A stretch of DNA of 64,000 nt, taken from the NCBI RefSeq assembly GCF_014836425.1, contig NZ_JACSQW010000003.1, forward strand, positions 1 through 64,000. The letters are read 5' to 3'. The notes under the pieces are model-generated. The model was given only the letters and a program-made list of their open reading frames with translations, ran no database searches and had not been told where the DNA came from. The stretch's first letter is position 1. Every line of letters begins with the position of its first letter. A program made the position numbers and the translations under genes. Positions 14,876 to 24,002 of the stretch are shown here, in pieces. Source of the stretch: Limosilactobacillus avistercoris (GTDB lineage Bacteria > Bacillota > Bacilli > Lactobacillales > Lactobacillaceae).

Positions 14876-16768
14876 CTAATGATACTTTGTTTTGTTGATT
14901 ATAAACTTGATGATCGTCAATTTTTGTTGAAATTTGATTAATCTCATCCCGTTCAAGATAACAATTAAGATGCTAAATTCATGAATAAACATCCCACTTG
15001 CCATTTCAACATAACCCGCAAACAAACCGATGAACAACAATAAGACTGTCAGTAAAGCCATCACGATATTTTCATTCATGTTCAAAATTGTCTTCTTGGA
15101 TAATCCAAGGGCATAAGCGATCTTTCGCAAGTCATTTTTAACTAAAACTATGTCTGAAACTTCAATGGCAACATCCGCTCCACTACTAACAGCAATTGCA
15201 ACATTAGCATTAGCTAAGGCCGGACTATCATTGATCCCATCACCAATAAAAGCAATATGGTGTCCCTTAGCTCTTTCTTTTTTAACAAAAGCAGCCTTGT
15301 CTTGTGGCAACATTTGACCATGAACTTCATCGATTGGCAACTTCGCCGCAATTCGTTCAGCAGTTTCTTGATTGTCTCCAGAAAGCATCACTAGCTTCTT
15401 AACCCCTAATTCTTTTAAGTGGGTTAAAGCATCATTAGCTTCTGGGCGCAATTGGTCTTTAATGCCAAAAACAGCTAATTGACTTTGGTCCTCATTGGCA
15501 AAAGTGACAATTGAATTACCTAATTGACTCAAATGATCAATTGTTTCACCCAATTTTGCATTTGCACGAGTATTTTCAACAATTAATTTTTGGTTACCTA
15601 AATAATATTTTTGATTATTTAAAGTAGCGATGATTCCCTTACCCTTAACAGTTTCCACTTTAATTGAAGCTGGCTTTTGTTTATTTAATTTGGCAATTGC
15701 CTGAGCTAAGGGGTGGTTACTTTGACGCTCAATTTGAGCAGCTAATTTAATAATTTCATCTTTTGGACCATTTAATACCTCAATTGCACTAACTTCTGGA
15801 TGTCCAACAGTCAAAGTGCCGGTTTTATCAAAAGCAATTTCATCAATCCGATGAGTTTGGTCCATCACTTGCGACCCTTTAAACATAATGCCATTTTTAG
15901 CACCATTACCGATACCAGCAACTGTAGATACTGGCACACCAATAACTAAAGCACCTGGGCAACCCAGCACCATAACTGTAATAGCCAGCCTAAGGTCTTT
16001 AGTAATTAAACCTACAACGATTGCAATTATAAGTACGGTGGGAGTGTAATATTTGGAAAACCGGTTAATTAACTTTTCTGTATGTGACTTTGTATCTTGT
16101 GCTTCTTCAACTATTTCGATAATTTTACCGAAAGTCGTATCTTCACCGACTGCGGTAGTTTCGACAGTCAATGTACCGTTTTCAAGGATAGTTCCTGCAT
16201 ATACTTCATTACCGGCTTTTTTATTAACTAATTTAGATTCACCGTTAACACTGGCTTCATTAAGATAACCAGAACCTGAAATAACCTTGCCATCGACTGG
16301 AACCTGATCACCAGTTTTAACTAAAATCTTCTCACCAGGATCAATAAAATCGACGTCTTCTTTCTCAGTTGAGCCATCATCTTGAACAACTAACGCAGTC
16401 TGTGGTGCCATTTTGGTTAAATCAGCGACGGCTGACCGCGTTTTCTTTAGGGTTAATTCTTCCAGTACATCTCCTAACATGAATAGCCAAGTAACAATGG
16501 CTGCTTCATTAAATTCACCAATAATGAAGGCACCGATTACCGCCAGCGATACTAAAACATCAATAGAAATTAATTTAACCCTTAAAGATGAAATAGCCGT
16601 CAAAACAATTGGAAGCACTCCGACAATTCCCACAATAAGCATTAAAGCCTGGTATGGTAAATTCATGTGCAATAGCCATTTAGATCCTTCAGCAAGCAAC
16701 AGCAGAATAGTATTAACAAGCAAAAGCTGCTTTTTGTACCTCATAAAAAATTGTTGTAACTTAATCAT
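14876..16768 (-). CDS. P1B-type heavy-metal ATPase with CPG motif
   Basis: 630 residues. Phosphorylation motif DKTGT (Asp314), HP motif SNHPLA (350-355), GDGINDSPA hinge and actuator loop NGES (TGES variant). The transmembrane metal motif is CPG (270-272) rather than the CPC, SPC or CPH of characterised subclasses. There is no N-terminal HMA domain. The last membrane pair contains MFIHEFSILIVILNGMRL. It probably exports a soft transition metal; copper, zinc/cadmium or iron cannot be told apart from sequence alone. First gene of a minus-strand operon with the HMA protein, Dps-like protein and regulator. Confidence 0.85.
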   Translation of the reverse strand: MIKLQQFFMRYKKQLLLVNTILLLLAEGSKWLLHMNLPYQALMLIVGIVGVLPIVLTAISSLRVKLISIDVLVSLAVIGAFIIGEFNEAAIVTWLFMLGDVLEELTLKKTRSAVADLTKMAPQTALVVQDDGSTEKEDVDFIDPGEKILVKTGDQVPVDGKVISGSGYLNEASVNGESKLVNKKAGNEVYAGTILENGTLTVETTAVGEDTTFGKIIEIVEEAQDTKSHTEKLINRFSKYYTPTVLIIAIVVGLITKDLRLAITVMVLGCPGALVIGVPVSTVAGIGNGAKNGIMFKGSQVMDQTHRIDEIAFDKTGTLTVGHPEVSAIEVLNGPKDEIIKLAAQIERQSNHPLAQAIAKLNKQKPASIKVETVKGKGIIATLNNQKYYLGNQKLIVENTRANAKLGETIDHLSQLGNSIVTFANEDQSQLAVFGIKDQLRPEANDALTHLKELGVKKLVMLSGDNQETAERIAAKLPIDEVHGQMLPQDKAAFVKKERAKGHHIAFIGDGINDSPALANANVAIAVSSGADVAIEVSDIVLVKNDLRKIAYALGLSKKTILNMNENIVMALLTVLLLFIGLFAGYVEMASGMFIHEFSILIVILNGMRLIKFQQKLTIIKFIINKTKYH

Positions 16769-16825
16769 TTTTCACCTCTCCCTTTCTTGACACTACATAT
16801 CATAGGTAAAAAACAATTTAGGTGA

Positions 16826-16841
16826 CTTGACTGTTATCAAG
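16826..16841 (-). promoter_or_regulatory. FNR-like operator upstream of the metal ATPase operon
   Basis: CTTGA-N6-TCAAG, a 5-bp inverted repeat with the TTGA/TCAA core of Crp/Fnr sites, 58 bases before the ATPase start. The last gene of the operon encodes a Crp/Fnr regulator, which fits autoregulation. Confidence 0.55.
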
Positions 16842-16927
16842 ATACTAGTGTCTTTTTATATTTATCTTTTAAGCAAAAAATCACAGTTTTATCGTGTAAA
16901 TTTCGTTTAATAAAAGAGAGAATATAC

Positions 16928-16973
16928 AAAAAAAGACTAGAAACCATGCAAAAAGCATAGACTCTGGTTTTCA
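16928..16973 (-). terminator. Terminator-like hairpin after the pseudogene at 16993
   Basis: On the minus strand AAACC/GGTTT and ATGC/GCAT pair around a short T-rich loop, and a run of seven T follows (A-run at 16928-16934 on plus). The stem has an asymmetric bulge. Confidence 0.5.
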
Positions 16974-16992
16974 AATTTCAGTTCTATAAAAA

Positions 16993-17550
16993 TTAATGTG
17001 CCAATTTAATCTCTCCAGCAGTAATTGGCAAAGTTATATGTGCATCATAACTCATAACATTACCGGCAACGCTAGATGGTAATTTAAGATCCGCTGGTAC
17101 GCCGTGAACATAAACTACTCGTTATCTAATTGAAGATCCTCACTACCAAATGCTTGCTTAAATTTTGCTTGTAAATCTTTTAATGGGACATCCTTATCAT
17201 ATTCATAATGACCGTATTTATCTGCAACCGGGTAGCCATCCATGGGGAATGTTCATTTCTTGTGGTACATCATCAAAAGGAACCATCGTTGTCCCAGATA
17301 CTGCCTCTGTTTCAGGTAAATCAATAAAACCATCATGATTCACGTCCTGCATTAGCGTCGGAACATGAGCTTGTTTCCCATCTGGAAATCAATGGAAATG
17401 TTCCCAATGTTCAATATTGGCAGGCGTATCAAACATTTCCACATGAATATGAAGGCTATTACCATTTTCACTAAATGTTGCTATTCCATGCGCCTGTGTT
17501 TCAATTTTATCCGCATTTATTGGTTTAATTTTTGCAATATAATCAACCAT
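16993..17550 (-). pseudogene. Broken gene, protein with EF-hand-like loop and His-rich segment
   Basis: About 185 codons if repaired. It starts MVDYIAKIKPINADKIE. After a His-rich stretch (LHIHVEMFDTPANIEHWEHFH) comes a loop reading DVNHDGFIDLPE, which fits the EF-hand calcium loop DxNxDGxIDxxE. The tail ends ITLPITAGEIKLAH. Lesions: TGA at 17389-17391 (likely a Trp or Gly codon), an extra C in a C-run (G-run 17244-17247 on plus) and a lost C near 17119-17123. Ribosome binding site GGAAGG precedes the ATG. A perfect FNR-type palindrome lies 62 bases upstream, linking it to the neighbouring metal operon. I do not recognise the family; extracellular CHRD-like proteins are one thought. Confidence 0.6.
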
Positions 17551-17611
17551 ATTTCTCATCCTTCCATTTGACTATTGCGATATAAATCTAGCATAAAAGC
17601 ATTTTACAAAA

Positions 17612-17627
17612 ATTGATTAGAATCAAT
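17612..17627 (-). promoter_or_regulatory. Perfect FNR-type operator
   Basis: ATTGAT-N4-ATCAAT, which contains TTGAT-N4-ATCAA, the canonical Crp/Fnr box. It overlaps a TTTATT/TAAAAT promoter-like pair for the pseudogene starting at 17550. The rest of 17551-17800 shows no gene. Confidence 0.7.
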
Positions 17628-17803
17628 AAATTAAATCTTTGATTATAAATATCTTTAATAATTAACATCCATTATCTTATCGTCATGTCAACCATTACTG
17701 CTTCTCTCATCAACTTAACCAACTCACCTCCCCAAAACGGACACTTATCTACACAACCTAAAAATCCAGCACGTTGTCCACTCGACCCTCTAGCTCAATA
17801 AGC

Positions 17804-17851
17804 AAAAAGTGTACTAATTCCAATCACCAAAAGAGGAATTAGCACACTTTT
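17804..17851 (-). terminator. Terminator of the gatCAB-dagK-rlmD operon
   Basis: AAAAGTGTACTAATTCC and GGAATTAGCACACTTTT form a 17-bp stem with one mismatch, followed by T-rich sequence on the minus strand. Its core matches the terminator at 1141-1190. Confidence 0.8.
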
Positions 17852-17888
17852 CATCTATCAAGAATGCCGGCATACCAGCGTTTACAGG

Positions 17889-19265
17889 CTATTTATCTGT
17901 GCGCTCAAGGACGGTTACGGATTCCACATGTGTCGTCTGTGGGAACTGGTCCACTGGCTGAATCTGCTTGACAACATGGTAACCTTGTTCACTGAAACGT
18001 TGAATATCACGCACCAAGGTAGCGGGGTTACAACTAACGTAGATAACCTTCTTCGGTGCCATTTTACCGGTTGCTTCAATTAATGATTCAGCAAGGCCCT
18101 TCCGTGGCGGATCAACGATGACAACATCTGGCTTTAATCCTGCTTCCTGCCATTTAGCAAACTGTTCTTCTGCCTTGCCGACAACAAACTTAGCATTCTT
18201 GATACCATTCCGCTTAGCATTATACTTAGCATCATCAATTGCGGCCGGAACGATTTCAACCCCATAAACCTGCTTAGCGTGCTTAGCCACGGCAAGGGAG
18301 ATTGTTCCAATCCCACAGTAAGCATCAATGACAGTTTGACTACCATCTAAGCCAGCATTGTCGATTGCCGTTTGGTATAAGCGCTCTGTTTGTTGTGGGT
18401 TAACCTGATAGAAGGATAATGGCGAAATCGCAAAGTCAATGCCAAGAAGCTGATCATGGATTTCATCGGCCCCCCACAAAGTCTTGTTCTTCTCACCAAG
18501 GAGACGGTTGGTCTTCTTATCGTTAATGTTTTGCACGATGCTCTTTACTTCGGGAACACCAGCAATAATTCCTTCCACAATCTGTTTTTCCATCGGCAGA
18601 CGCTTGGTATTGGTTACTAAAACGACCATCACTTCATGACTGTAGTAACCACGACGGACCATCACTGTCCGGATAACGCCCTTTCCGGTTCGTTCATCAT
18701 ATGGTTGGATGTGGTATTTCCGTAACAAGTCCCGAACAACTACAATTGCTTGGTCAATCTTGGGATCTTGAATATAGAAATCTTCAATTGGCACGAGATT
18801 ATGACTTCCCCGCTTGTAGAAGCCAGTCTCTAACTTACCGTGGATCATCTTTACCGGTACCTGGGCCTTATTCCGGTAGTGGTATGGCTGGTCCATCCCC
18901 ATTGTTGGCAATACCTTAATATCATCCAAGTGAGCTTTTTCAAGTAATTCCGCAATTTGGTGTTGCTTGAACTTTAATTGAGCATCATATTTCAAGTGAC
19001 CGAGCGGAGCAATCCCCGTTTGAATGTACTTCTTATCCTTAACATCAACCCGATCCGGACTCTTTGTTTGCCAATCCATCACCCGACCCCAGGCAAAATG
19101 ACTTGCAACCTTCGTAATCCGCACCGTAATCTCTTCACTAGGCAAGGCGTTTGGAACAAATACCGGAAAATCGTCAATTTTAACGACCCCGTTGCCCTCA
19201 TAAGTTAAATCAACTACCTTGGCAGGGTATTCTTCATTTTTATGTACTGGAATGTTTAATTTCAA
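17889..19265 (-). CDS. rlmD: 23S rRNA (uracil-5-)-methyltransferase, RlmD/RlmCD type
   Basis: 458 residues. The N-terminal TRAM RNA-binding domain (VVDLTYEGNGVVKIDDFPVF) is followed by the TrmA/RumA methyltransferase core: SAM motif DAYCGIGTISLAVA, DPPRKGL and the catalytic Cys in YVSCNPATLVRD. Methylates U in 23S rRNA using SAM; Gram-positive members may act on two sites. The start is TTG at 19265, with GGAGG 7 bases upstream. It ends the gatCAB-dagK transcript, the order known from Bacillus (yefA end), and is followed by a strong terminator. Confidence 0.9.
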   Translation of the reverse strand: MKLNIPVHKNEEYPAKVVDLTYEGNGVVKIDDFPVFVPNALPSEEITVRITKVASHFAWGRVMDWQTKSPDRVDVKDKKYIQTGIAPLGHLKYDAQLKFKQHQIAELLEKAHLDDIKVLPTMGMDQPYHYRNKAQVPVKMIHGKLETGFYKRGSHNLVPIEDFYIQDPKIDQAIVVVRDLLRKYHIQPYDERTGKGVIRTVMVRRGYYSHEVMVVLVTNTKRLPMEKQIVEGIIAGVPEVKSIVQNINDKKTNRLLGEKNKTLWGADEIHDQLLGIDFAISPLSFYQVNPQQTERLYQTAIDNAGLDGSQTVIDAYCGIGTISLAVAKHAKQVYGVEIVPAAIDDAKYNAKRNGIKNAKFVVGKAEEQFAKWQEAGLKPDVVIVDPPRKGLAESLIEATGKMAPKKVIYVSCNPATLVRDIQRFSEQGYHVVKQIQPVDQFPQTTHVESVTVLERTDK

Positions 19266-19360
19266 GATTATTCCTCCATATATTTCACGCTACAAACTTT
19301 CCCTATTATAACAATAAGAGACTTGGAAAAACGATTTAATTTCCAAGCCTCAAATATTAC

Positions 19361-20377
19361 CTATTTATTTTGCTCTTTTTCTTGATCCTGAATGTCATCG
19401 ACACTCTTTACGAAGTCTTTTTCAACCCGCTTAAAATCATCGGAAACTGTGATTGCATCATCCGGAATCTCATCCAAGTTAGCAACAACTTCGATATGTT
19501 GTTTCAAATCATGGAATTCCATTGGTGCATCGCCACCGTATTCCCCATCAAGGTTAACCATCAAGCGGTCATCCTTGTTTAGCGGAATCACTTCAATATC
19601 AGTTGCCTTGGCATAGATAATCCGTGGATCGTCCAAATGCTTTCCTTGCAATGCTTTGGCCATCAAACTCAGCATATCAATCATGTTACTCTTCTTCACA
19701 ATGATCATGGTAAACTTTCCGTCATCAAGAGAAGCATCGGGAACAATTTGTTCAAAGCCACCAACTGAATTTGTCAAAGCAATCATAAACATCGTTGCGT
19801 TTCCCCGGTATTCCTGATCGTCATACTTAATTTGCATTTCAATTGGCTTAATCCGCGGAATTAATTCGGCACCCTTGGCAAAGTAAGCAGCGTAACCAAA
19901 GAGTGACTTCATTTGGGAAGGAACTTCATAGGTTAATTCTGTCATCGTTCCCCCAGCAGCAATGTTCATGAAGTAATTCTTGCCGGCCTTACCAATATCA
20001 ATCTTGAATTTCTTGTTCTTCTTCAAAATTAACTTAGCTGCCGCAATCGGATCATCACGGGGGATCCGCAATGCCCGCGCATAATCATTGGTCGTTCCGG
20101 CAGGGATAATAGCTAAGGTTGGTCGGTGTTCGAGCCCTGCAATTCCGTTAATTACTTCGTTGAGGGTTCCATCACCACCAGCAGCGACAATCAAGTCGAA
20201 GCCTTCCTTAGCTGCCCGAGTTGCTTCGTTTTTAGCTGAGTCCGGCGCAGGTGTAGTTGCGAAAGCACTGGTTTCATAACCTGCTTTTTCATAGATTGAA
20301 AGAATATCCACAAGATCACTGCGGAATGTTTCCCGACCAGATGTAGGATTATAAATTATCCGAGCACGTTTTCGCAC
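19361..20377 (-). CDS. dagK: Diacylglycerol kinase (DgkB/YerQ type)
   Basis: 338 residues, LCB5/DagK lipid kinase fold. It starts RKRARIIYNPTSGRE, with the nucleotide loop AAGGDGTLNEVINGI and the later ATMFMIALTNSVGGFE region. Recycles diacylglycerol from lipoteichoic acid synthesis into phosphatidic acid at the membrane. I use GTG 20377: GGAGGG is 7 bases upstream, whereas the ATG at 20383 directly abuts the binding site. It lies 10 bases after gatB in the same operon. The acidic, disordered C-terminus (VDDIQDQEKEQNK) is common in lactobacilli. Confidence 0.9.
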   Translation of the reverse strand: MRKRARIIYNPTSGRETFRSDLVDILSIYEKAGYETSAFATTPAPDSAKNEATRAAKEGFDLIVAAGGDGTLNEVINGIAGLEHRPTLAIIPAGTTNDYARALRIPRDDPIAAAKLILKKNKKFKIDIGKAGKNYFMNIAAGGTMTELTYEVPSQMKSLFGYAAYFAKGAELIPRIKPIEMQIKYDDQEYRGNATMFMIALTNSVGGFEQIVPDASLDDGKFTMIIVKKSNMIDMLSLMAKALQGKHLDDPRIIYAKATDIEVIPLNKDDRLMVNLDGEYGGDAPMEFHDLKQHIEVVANLDEIPDDAITVSDDFKRVEKDFVKSVDDIQDQEKEQNK

Positions 20378-20392
20378 GCTCATCCCTCCAAA

Positions 20393-21817
20393 CTACTTAG
20401 CATTCAATGACTTCATCAACAACTTCGTAACAACTTGTGGGTTGGCCTTACCACGAGTTTGCTTCATGATTTGTCCCATCAAGTAACCAACAGCCCGGTC
20501 CTTACCATTCTTAAAGTCTTCGATTGACTGTTCGTTGTTTGCCAGAACATCATCAACGATTGGTTGCAATTGAGCAGGATCAGATAATTGAACCAAGCCG
20601 TGTTCCTTAGCGTAAGCCTGTGGTTCTTCACCATTAAGGATTCCCTTGAAGACCTTCTTAGCCATCTTGGATGAAATGGTACCATCTTCAATCAACTTAA
20701 CCATTCCAGCAAGGTTAGCTGGAGTCAACTTGGTATCTGGTAAATCAACCTGCTTATCATTCAAGTAGGAGTTAACATCGTTCATCAAGTAGTTAGCAAC
20801 CCGCTTTGGATCGCCACCGTCCTTAACAGCTTCTTCAAAGAAGTCAGACATTTCCTTAGTCTGGGTCAAAACCATGGCATCGTAATCTGTCAAACCAAGA
20901 TCGTTAACGTAGTGCGCACGACGTTCACCTGGCATTTCAGGCATTTCAGAATTAATTTCATCAATCCATGCTTGATCAACATTTAAATCAGGAATATCTG
21001 GCTCTGGGAAGTAACGGTAATCATCAGAACCTTCCTTAGTCCGCATTGAGATTGTTTCACCAGTTGCTTCATCGTAACGCCGTGTTTCTTGGGCAATGTG
21101 ACCACCTGAAAGCAGGACATTTTGGTGCCGCTTCTGTTCAAATTCCAATGCTTTCCGGACGTAGTTGAAGGAGTTGATGTTCTTCATTTCAGTCTTGGTA
21201 CCAAACTTATCCGAACCAACAGGACGGATGGAAATGTTGGTATCAACACGCATAGAACCTTCTTCCATCTTCACGTCAGAAATTCCAGTAAATTGGATCC
21301 GTTGACGAAGAGCTTCCAAGTAAGCAACCGCTTCTTCAGGAGAAGCAATATCAGGCTTAGAAACAATTTCGATCAAAGGTGTTCCTTGACGGTTCAAGTC
21401 AACATATGAGTACTTACTGGTATGGGTGTTCTTACCAGCATCTTCTTCAATGTGCATTTCCTTGATCCCGATCTTTTTCTTCTTCCCGTCAACTTCAATT
21501 TCAATCCAACCATCATGAGCAATTGGAGTTTCAGATTGAGTAATTTGGTAAGCCTTTGGGTTATCTGGGTAGAAGTAGTTCTTCCGGTCAAAGTGCATGT
21601 GACGGGCAATTTGAGCATGAAGTGCCAATCCAGCCATGATTCCATCACGGACAACACCCTTGTTCAAGGTTGGCAGAACACCAGGGTATCCCCAATCGAT
21701 CACATTAGTATTTCTGTTAGGTTGGTCACCGTATTCTACTGGTGATGGACTATAAATTTTAGAATTCGTCTTCAATTCGACGTGGACTTCTAGCCCAATC
21801 GTTGTTTCAAAGTTCAT
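20393..21817 (-). CDS. gatB: Asp/Glu-tRNA(Asn/Gln) amidotransferase subunit B
   Basis: 474 residues, the normal length. GatB cradle domain ([41 protein letters not shown]) and a C-terminal YqeY/helical tail ([20 protein letters not shown]) that binds tRNA. With GatA and GatC it converts Glu-tRNA(Gln), and Asp-tRNA(Asn) where needed, to the amide. GGAGG lies before the ATG; one base separates it from gatA. Confidence 0.95.
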   Translation of the reverse strand: MNFETTIGLEVHVELKTNSKIYSPSPVEYGDQPNRNTNVIDWGYPGVLPTLNKGVVRDGIMAGLALHAQIARHMHFDRKNYFYPDNPKAYQITQSETPIAHDGWIEIEVDGKKKKIGIKEMHIEEDAGKNTHTSKYSYVDLNRQGTPLIEIVSKPDIASPEEAVAYLEALRQRIQFTGISDVKMEEGSMRVDTNISIRPVGSDKFGTKTEMKNINSFNYVRKALEFEQKRHQNVLLSGGHIAQETRRYDEATGETISMRTKEGSDDYRYFPEPDIPDLNVDQAWIDEINSEMPEMPGERRAHYVNDLGLTDYDAMVLTQTKEMSDFFEEAVKDGGDPKRVANYLMNDVNSYLNDKQVDLPDTKLTPANLAGMVKLIEDGTISSKMAKKVFKGILNGEEPQAYAKEHGLVQLSDPAQLQPIVDDVLANNEQSIEDFKNGKDRAVGYLMGQIMKQTRGKANPQVVTKLLMKSLNAK

Positions 21818-21818
21818 C

Positions 21819-23291
21819 TTAGTTTTGACCTCCTAACTTAGGTGCCTTCTTGTGAACATCAGTTGTTTGTTCAAAGACATAAGCAGTGTTGTAAACCGTT
21901 TGTTCATCAAATGGCTTTCCGATGATCTGTAAACCAACAGGCATTCCGTTCTTAGAAGAGAAGCCGGCTGGGACAGACATTGCAGGAAGACCAGCCATGT
22001 TTACAGGAACAGTTAAAACATCATTCATATACATGGTTTGCGGATCATCAATCTCGGCACCAATCTTAAATGCAGTTGAAGCACCAGTAGCACCAAGAAT
22101 AACATCATGATCCTTAAAGACGTTTTCAAAGTCTTGGGCAATTAAGCGACGAACCTTAGCGGCCTTGTTGAAGTAAGCATCGTAGAACCCTGCTGAAAGG
22201 GAGAAGGTTCCCAACATAATCCGGCGCTTAACTTCTTCACTAAATCCTTCAGTCCGTGAACGAACGTAGACGTCTTCAATATTCTTAACATCCTTAGCAC
22301 GGAAGCCATAGCGAATTCCATCATACCGTTGAAGGTTTGAGGAAGCTTCAGATGAAGCTAAAATGTAGTATGCAGGCACACCGTACTTAGTGTGTGGTAA
22401 TGAAACTTCGTCAATAATTGCACCAAATGATTCAAGATGATCAAGGGCATTCTTGATTACTTCATGAACATCATCGTTAATTCCTTCGAAGTATTCCTTA
22501 GGAACAGCAATCCGCAAACCCTTAACATTAGTGTCATCATTCAATTGAGCAGCCCAGTTAGGAACTTCCTTCATTGATGAAGTCATATCATGTTCATCAT
22601 TACCACTAATCATTTGGGTCAACAATGCATTATCCTTAACGGTCCGGGTAAGCCAACCAACTTGGTCAAAGCTTGAACCAAAGGCAATGATTCCCCAACG
22701 AGATACACGACCATACGTTGGCTTCATGCCGACAATTCCATTAAATGATGCTGGCATCCGAATTGAACCACCAGTATCAGTACCAAGAGCACCAAGGACA
22801 TCTCCAGCTGCAACTGCTGCAGCAGAACCACCTGAAGAACCACCAGGAACTCGGGTAAGGTCCCAAGGGTTATGTGTTGTGAAGAATGCAGAGTTTTCGG
22901 TTGATGAACCCATTGCAAATTCATCCAGGTTAGTCTTCCCAACATTAATAAAACCGTTATTATTTAACTTTTCCACAACCGTTGCATCATAAACGGGGTT
23001 GAAGTTTTCCAACATCTTTGAAGCTGCAGTAGTCTTCAAACCCTTAGTTAAGATGTTATCCTTAACTGCCAATGGAATCCCAGCAGTTAGTTGATCATCG
23101 TTAATTCCTTGTTGATCAATTTCAGCAGCCTTCTTCATTGCTGCATCTTCATTTAAGGTGATGAAGGCCTTTACTTGGTCTTCATTTTCCTTGATGTGAT
23201 CAAAGGTTTCCTTCGTTAATTCAGTTGCACTGATCTTTTTATTCTTTAAATCATCGTGTAACTGGCTTAAATCGGTTTGATAGAAATCCAT
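21819..23291 (-). CDS. gatA: Asp/Glu-tRNA(Asn/Gln) amidotransferase subunit A
   Basis: 490 residues. Amidase-signature enzyme that releases ammonia from glutamine for GatB. The Ser-Ser-Lys triad is visible: Lys in [11 protein letters not shown], and the Ser pair in the [14 protein letters not shown] segment followed by [12 protein letters not shown]. Its start overlaps the gatC stop (TAATGG), so the two are coupled. Intact and ordinary. Confidence 0.95.
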   Translation of the reverse strand: MDFYQTDLSQLHDDLKNKKISATELTKETFDHIKENEDQVKAFITLNEDAAMKKAAEIDQQGINDDQLTAGIPLAVKDNILTKGLKTTAASKMLENFNPVYDATVVEKLNNNGFINVGKTNLDEFAMGSSTENSAFFTTHNPWDLTRVPGGSSGGSAAAVAAGDVLGALGTDTGGSIRMPASFNGIVGMKPTYGRVSRWGIIAFGSSFDQVGWLTRTVKDNALLTQMISGNDEHDMTSSMKEVPNWAAQLNDDTNVKGLRIAVPKEYFEGINDDVHEVIKNALDHLESFGAIIDEVSLPHTKYGVPAYYILASSEASSNLQRYDGIRYGFRAKDVKNIEDVYVRSRTEGFSEEVKRRIMLGTFSLSAGFYDAYFNKAAKVRRLIAQDFENVFKDHDVILGATGASTAFKIGAEIDDPQTMYMNDVLTVPVNMAGLPAMSVPAGFSSKNGMPVGLQIIGKPFDEQTVYNTAYVFEQTTDVHKKAPKLGGQN

Positions 23292-23608
23292 TATTCGCCG
23301 TCCTCACTTTCATCGATGATTGCAGGAACCTTAATGTACCCATCATCAGTATCAGGAGCGTTATTAAGCAGTGCATCCGTCTCTTCTTTTGAACTCTTAA
23401 CTGCCTTATCCTCACGCATAACGTTTTCCCGATCTGAAGCTGAAGTCATTGGTTCAACACCATCAGTATCAACATTAGTGAGGTCTTCAAACATATCAAT
23501 AATGCTTCCTAATTGAGTGGTAAACTTGGTAAGTTCTTCATCTTTGAATTCTAACTTAGCAAGTTCAGCAACGTGTTCTACTTGTTGCTCAGTGATCTTA
23601 CTGGCCAT
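23291..23608 (-). CDS. gatC: Asp/Glu-tRNA(Asn/Gln) amidotransferase subunit C
   Basis: 105 residues, small linker subunit that wraps GatA and GatB (ITEQQVEHVAELAKLEF at the start, a Val-Glu-Pro-Met segment in the middle). First gene of the gatCAB-dagK-rlmD transcript. An extended -10 promoter, TGCTAAAAT, lies about 57 bases upstream (23664-23669 is the -10 on the complement). An AGAGGTAG ribosome binding site precedes the ATG. Confidence 0.95.
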   Translation of the reverse strand: MASKITEQQVEHVAELAKLEFKDEELTKFTTQLGSIIDMFEDLTNVDTDGVEPMTSASDRENVMREDKAVKSSKEETDALLNNAPDTDDGYIKVPAIIDESEDGE

Positions 23609-23663
23609 TCTCTCTACCTCTTTTCCAGTAATTATGGCTTAAATATAGTACATACATTTTATA

Positions 23664-23693
23664 ATTTTAGCACAGAATACTAGTGGTTTTCAC
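23664..23693 (-). promoter_or_regulatory. Promoter of the gatCAB operon
   Basis: On the minus strand TGCTAAAAT (extended -10) follows GTGAAA at 18 bases. It lies between the camS terminator and gatC. Confidence 0.5.
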
Positions 23694-23716
23694 TATTCGT
23701 TCTTAAATATTGAATG

Positions 23717-23778
23717 AAAAGAAAGTGTCTCATAATCTACGAAGAAATGAAACTTCAGGTTATGAAACACTTTCTTTT
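23717..23778 (-). terminator. Terminator downstream of camS
   Basis: A perfect 12-bp outer stem (AAAAGAAAGTGT / ACACTTTCTTTT) with further pairing inside (TCATAA/TTATGA and GAAG/CTTC). A-rich and T-rich flanks make it usable on both strands. Confidence 0.85.
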
Positions 23779-23789
23779 ATTATGCAGCT

Positions 23790-23990
23790 ATGAAATGCTC
23801 GCCAGGAACTTGCTAGAGCTAAATTCCTAGGCAACCGAGCTAAGATCTGCTCGCCGTGACCGCACACTTTCTAATTTACATAGTCGAGATCTGTTCGCCC
23901 TAAACTTCCTCAAGCTAACGACCTCCACCTCCGACGACAAATTCGCCGTTCAGTGGAGAAATCGTTAGCCACCGGAAGTTTTTAACGGGC
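23790..23990 (-). ncRNA. Structured 3' region of the camS transcript, function unknown
   Basis: About 200 bases with no gene. A long stacked hairpin spans 23902-23981: AAACTTCC/GGAAGTTT, GCTAACGA/TCGTTAGC and TCCAC/GTGGA pair in register around small internal loops. A second (23797-23840) pairs GCTCG/CGAGC and AGGAA/TTCCT. On the minus strand a GGCGA motif recurs four times at 45-51 base spacing, two copies as GGCGA(A/G)CAGATCT. It lies between the camS stop and the terminator at 23717, so it is probably transcribed as a 3' untranslated region. Confidence 0.4.
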
Positions 23991-24002
23991 TCGCACTCTA
24001 CT

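Noticed and set aside
23790-23990. CRISPR array from the spaced GGCGA motifs
   Set aside because: The repeated unit is too short and degenerate, there are only four copies, and no cas genes are present.
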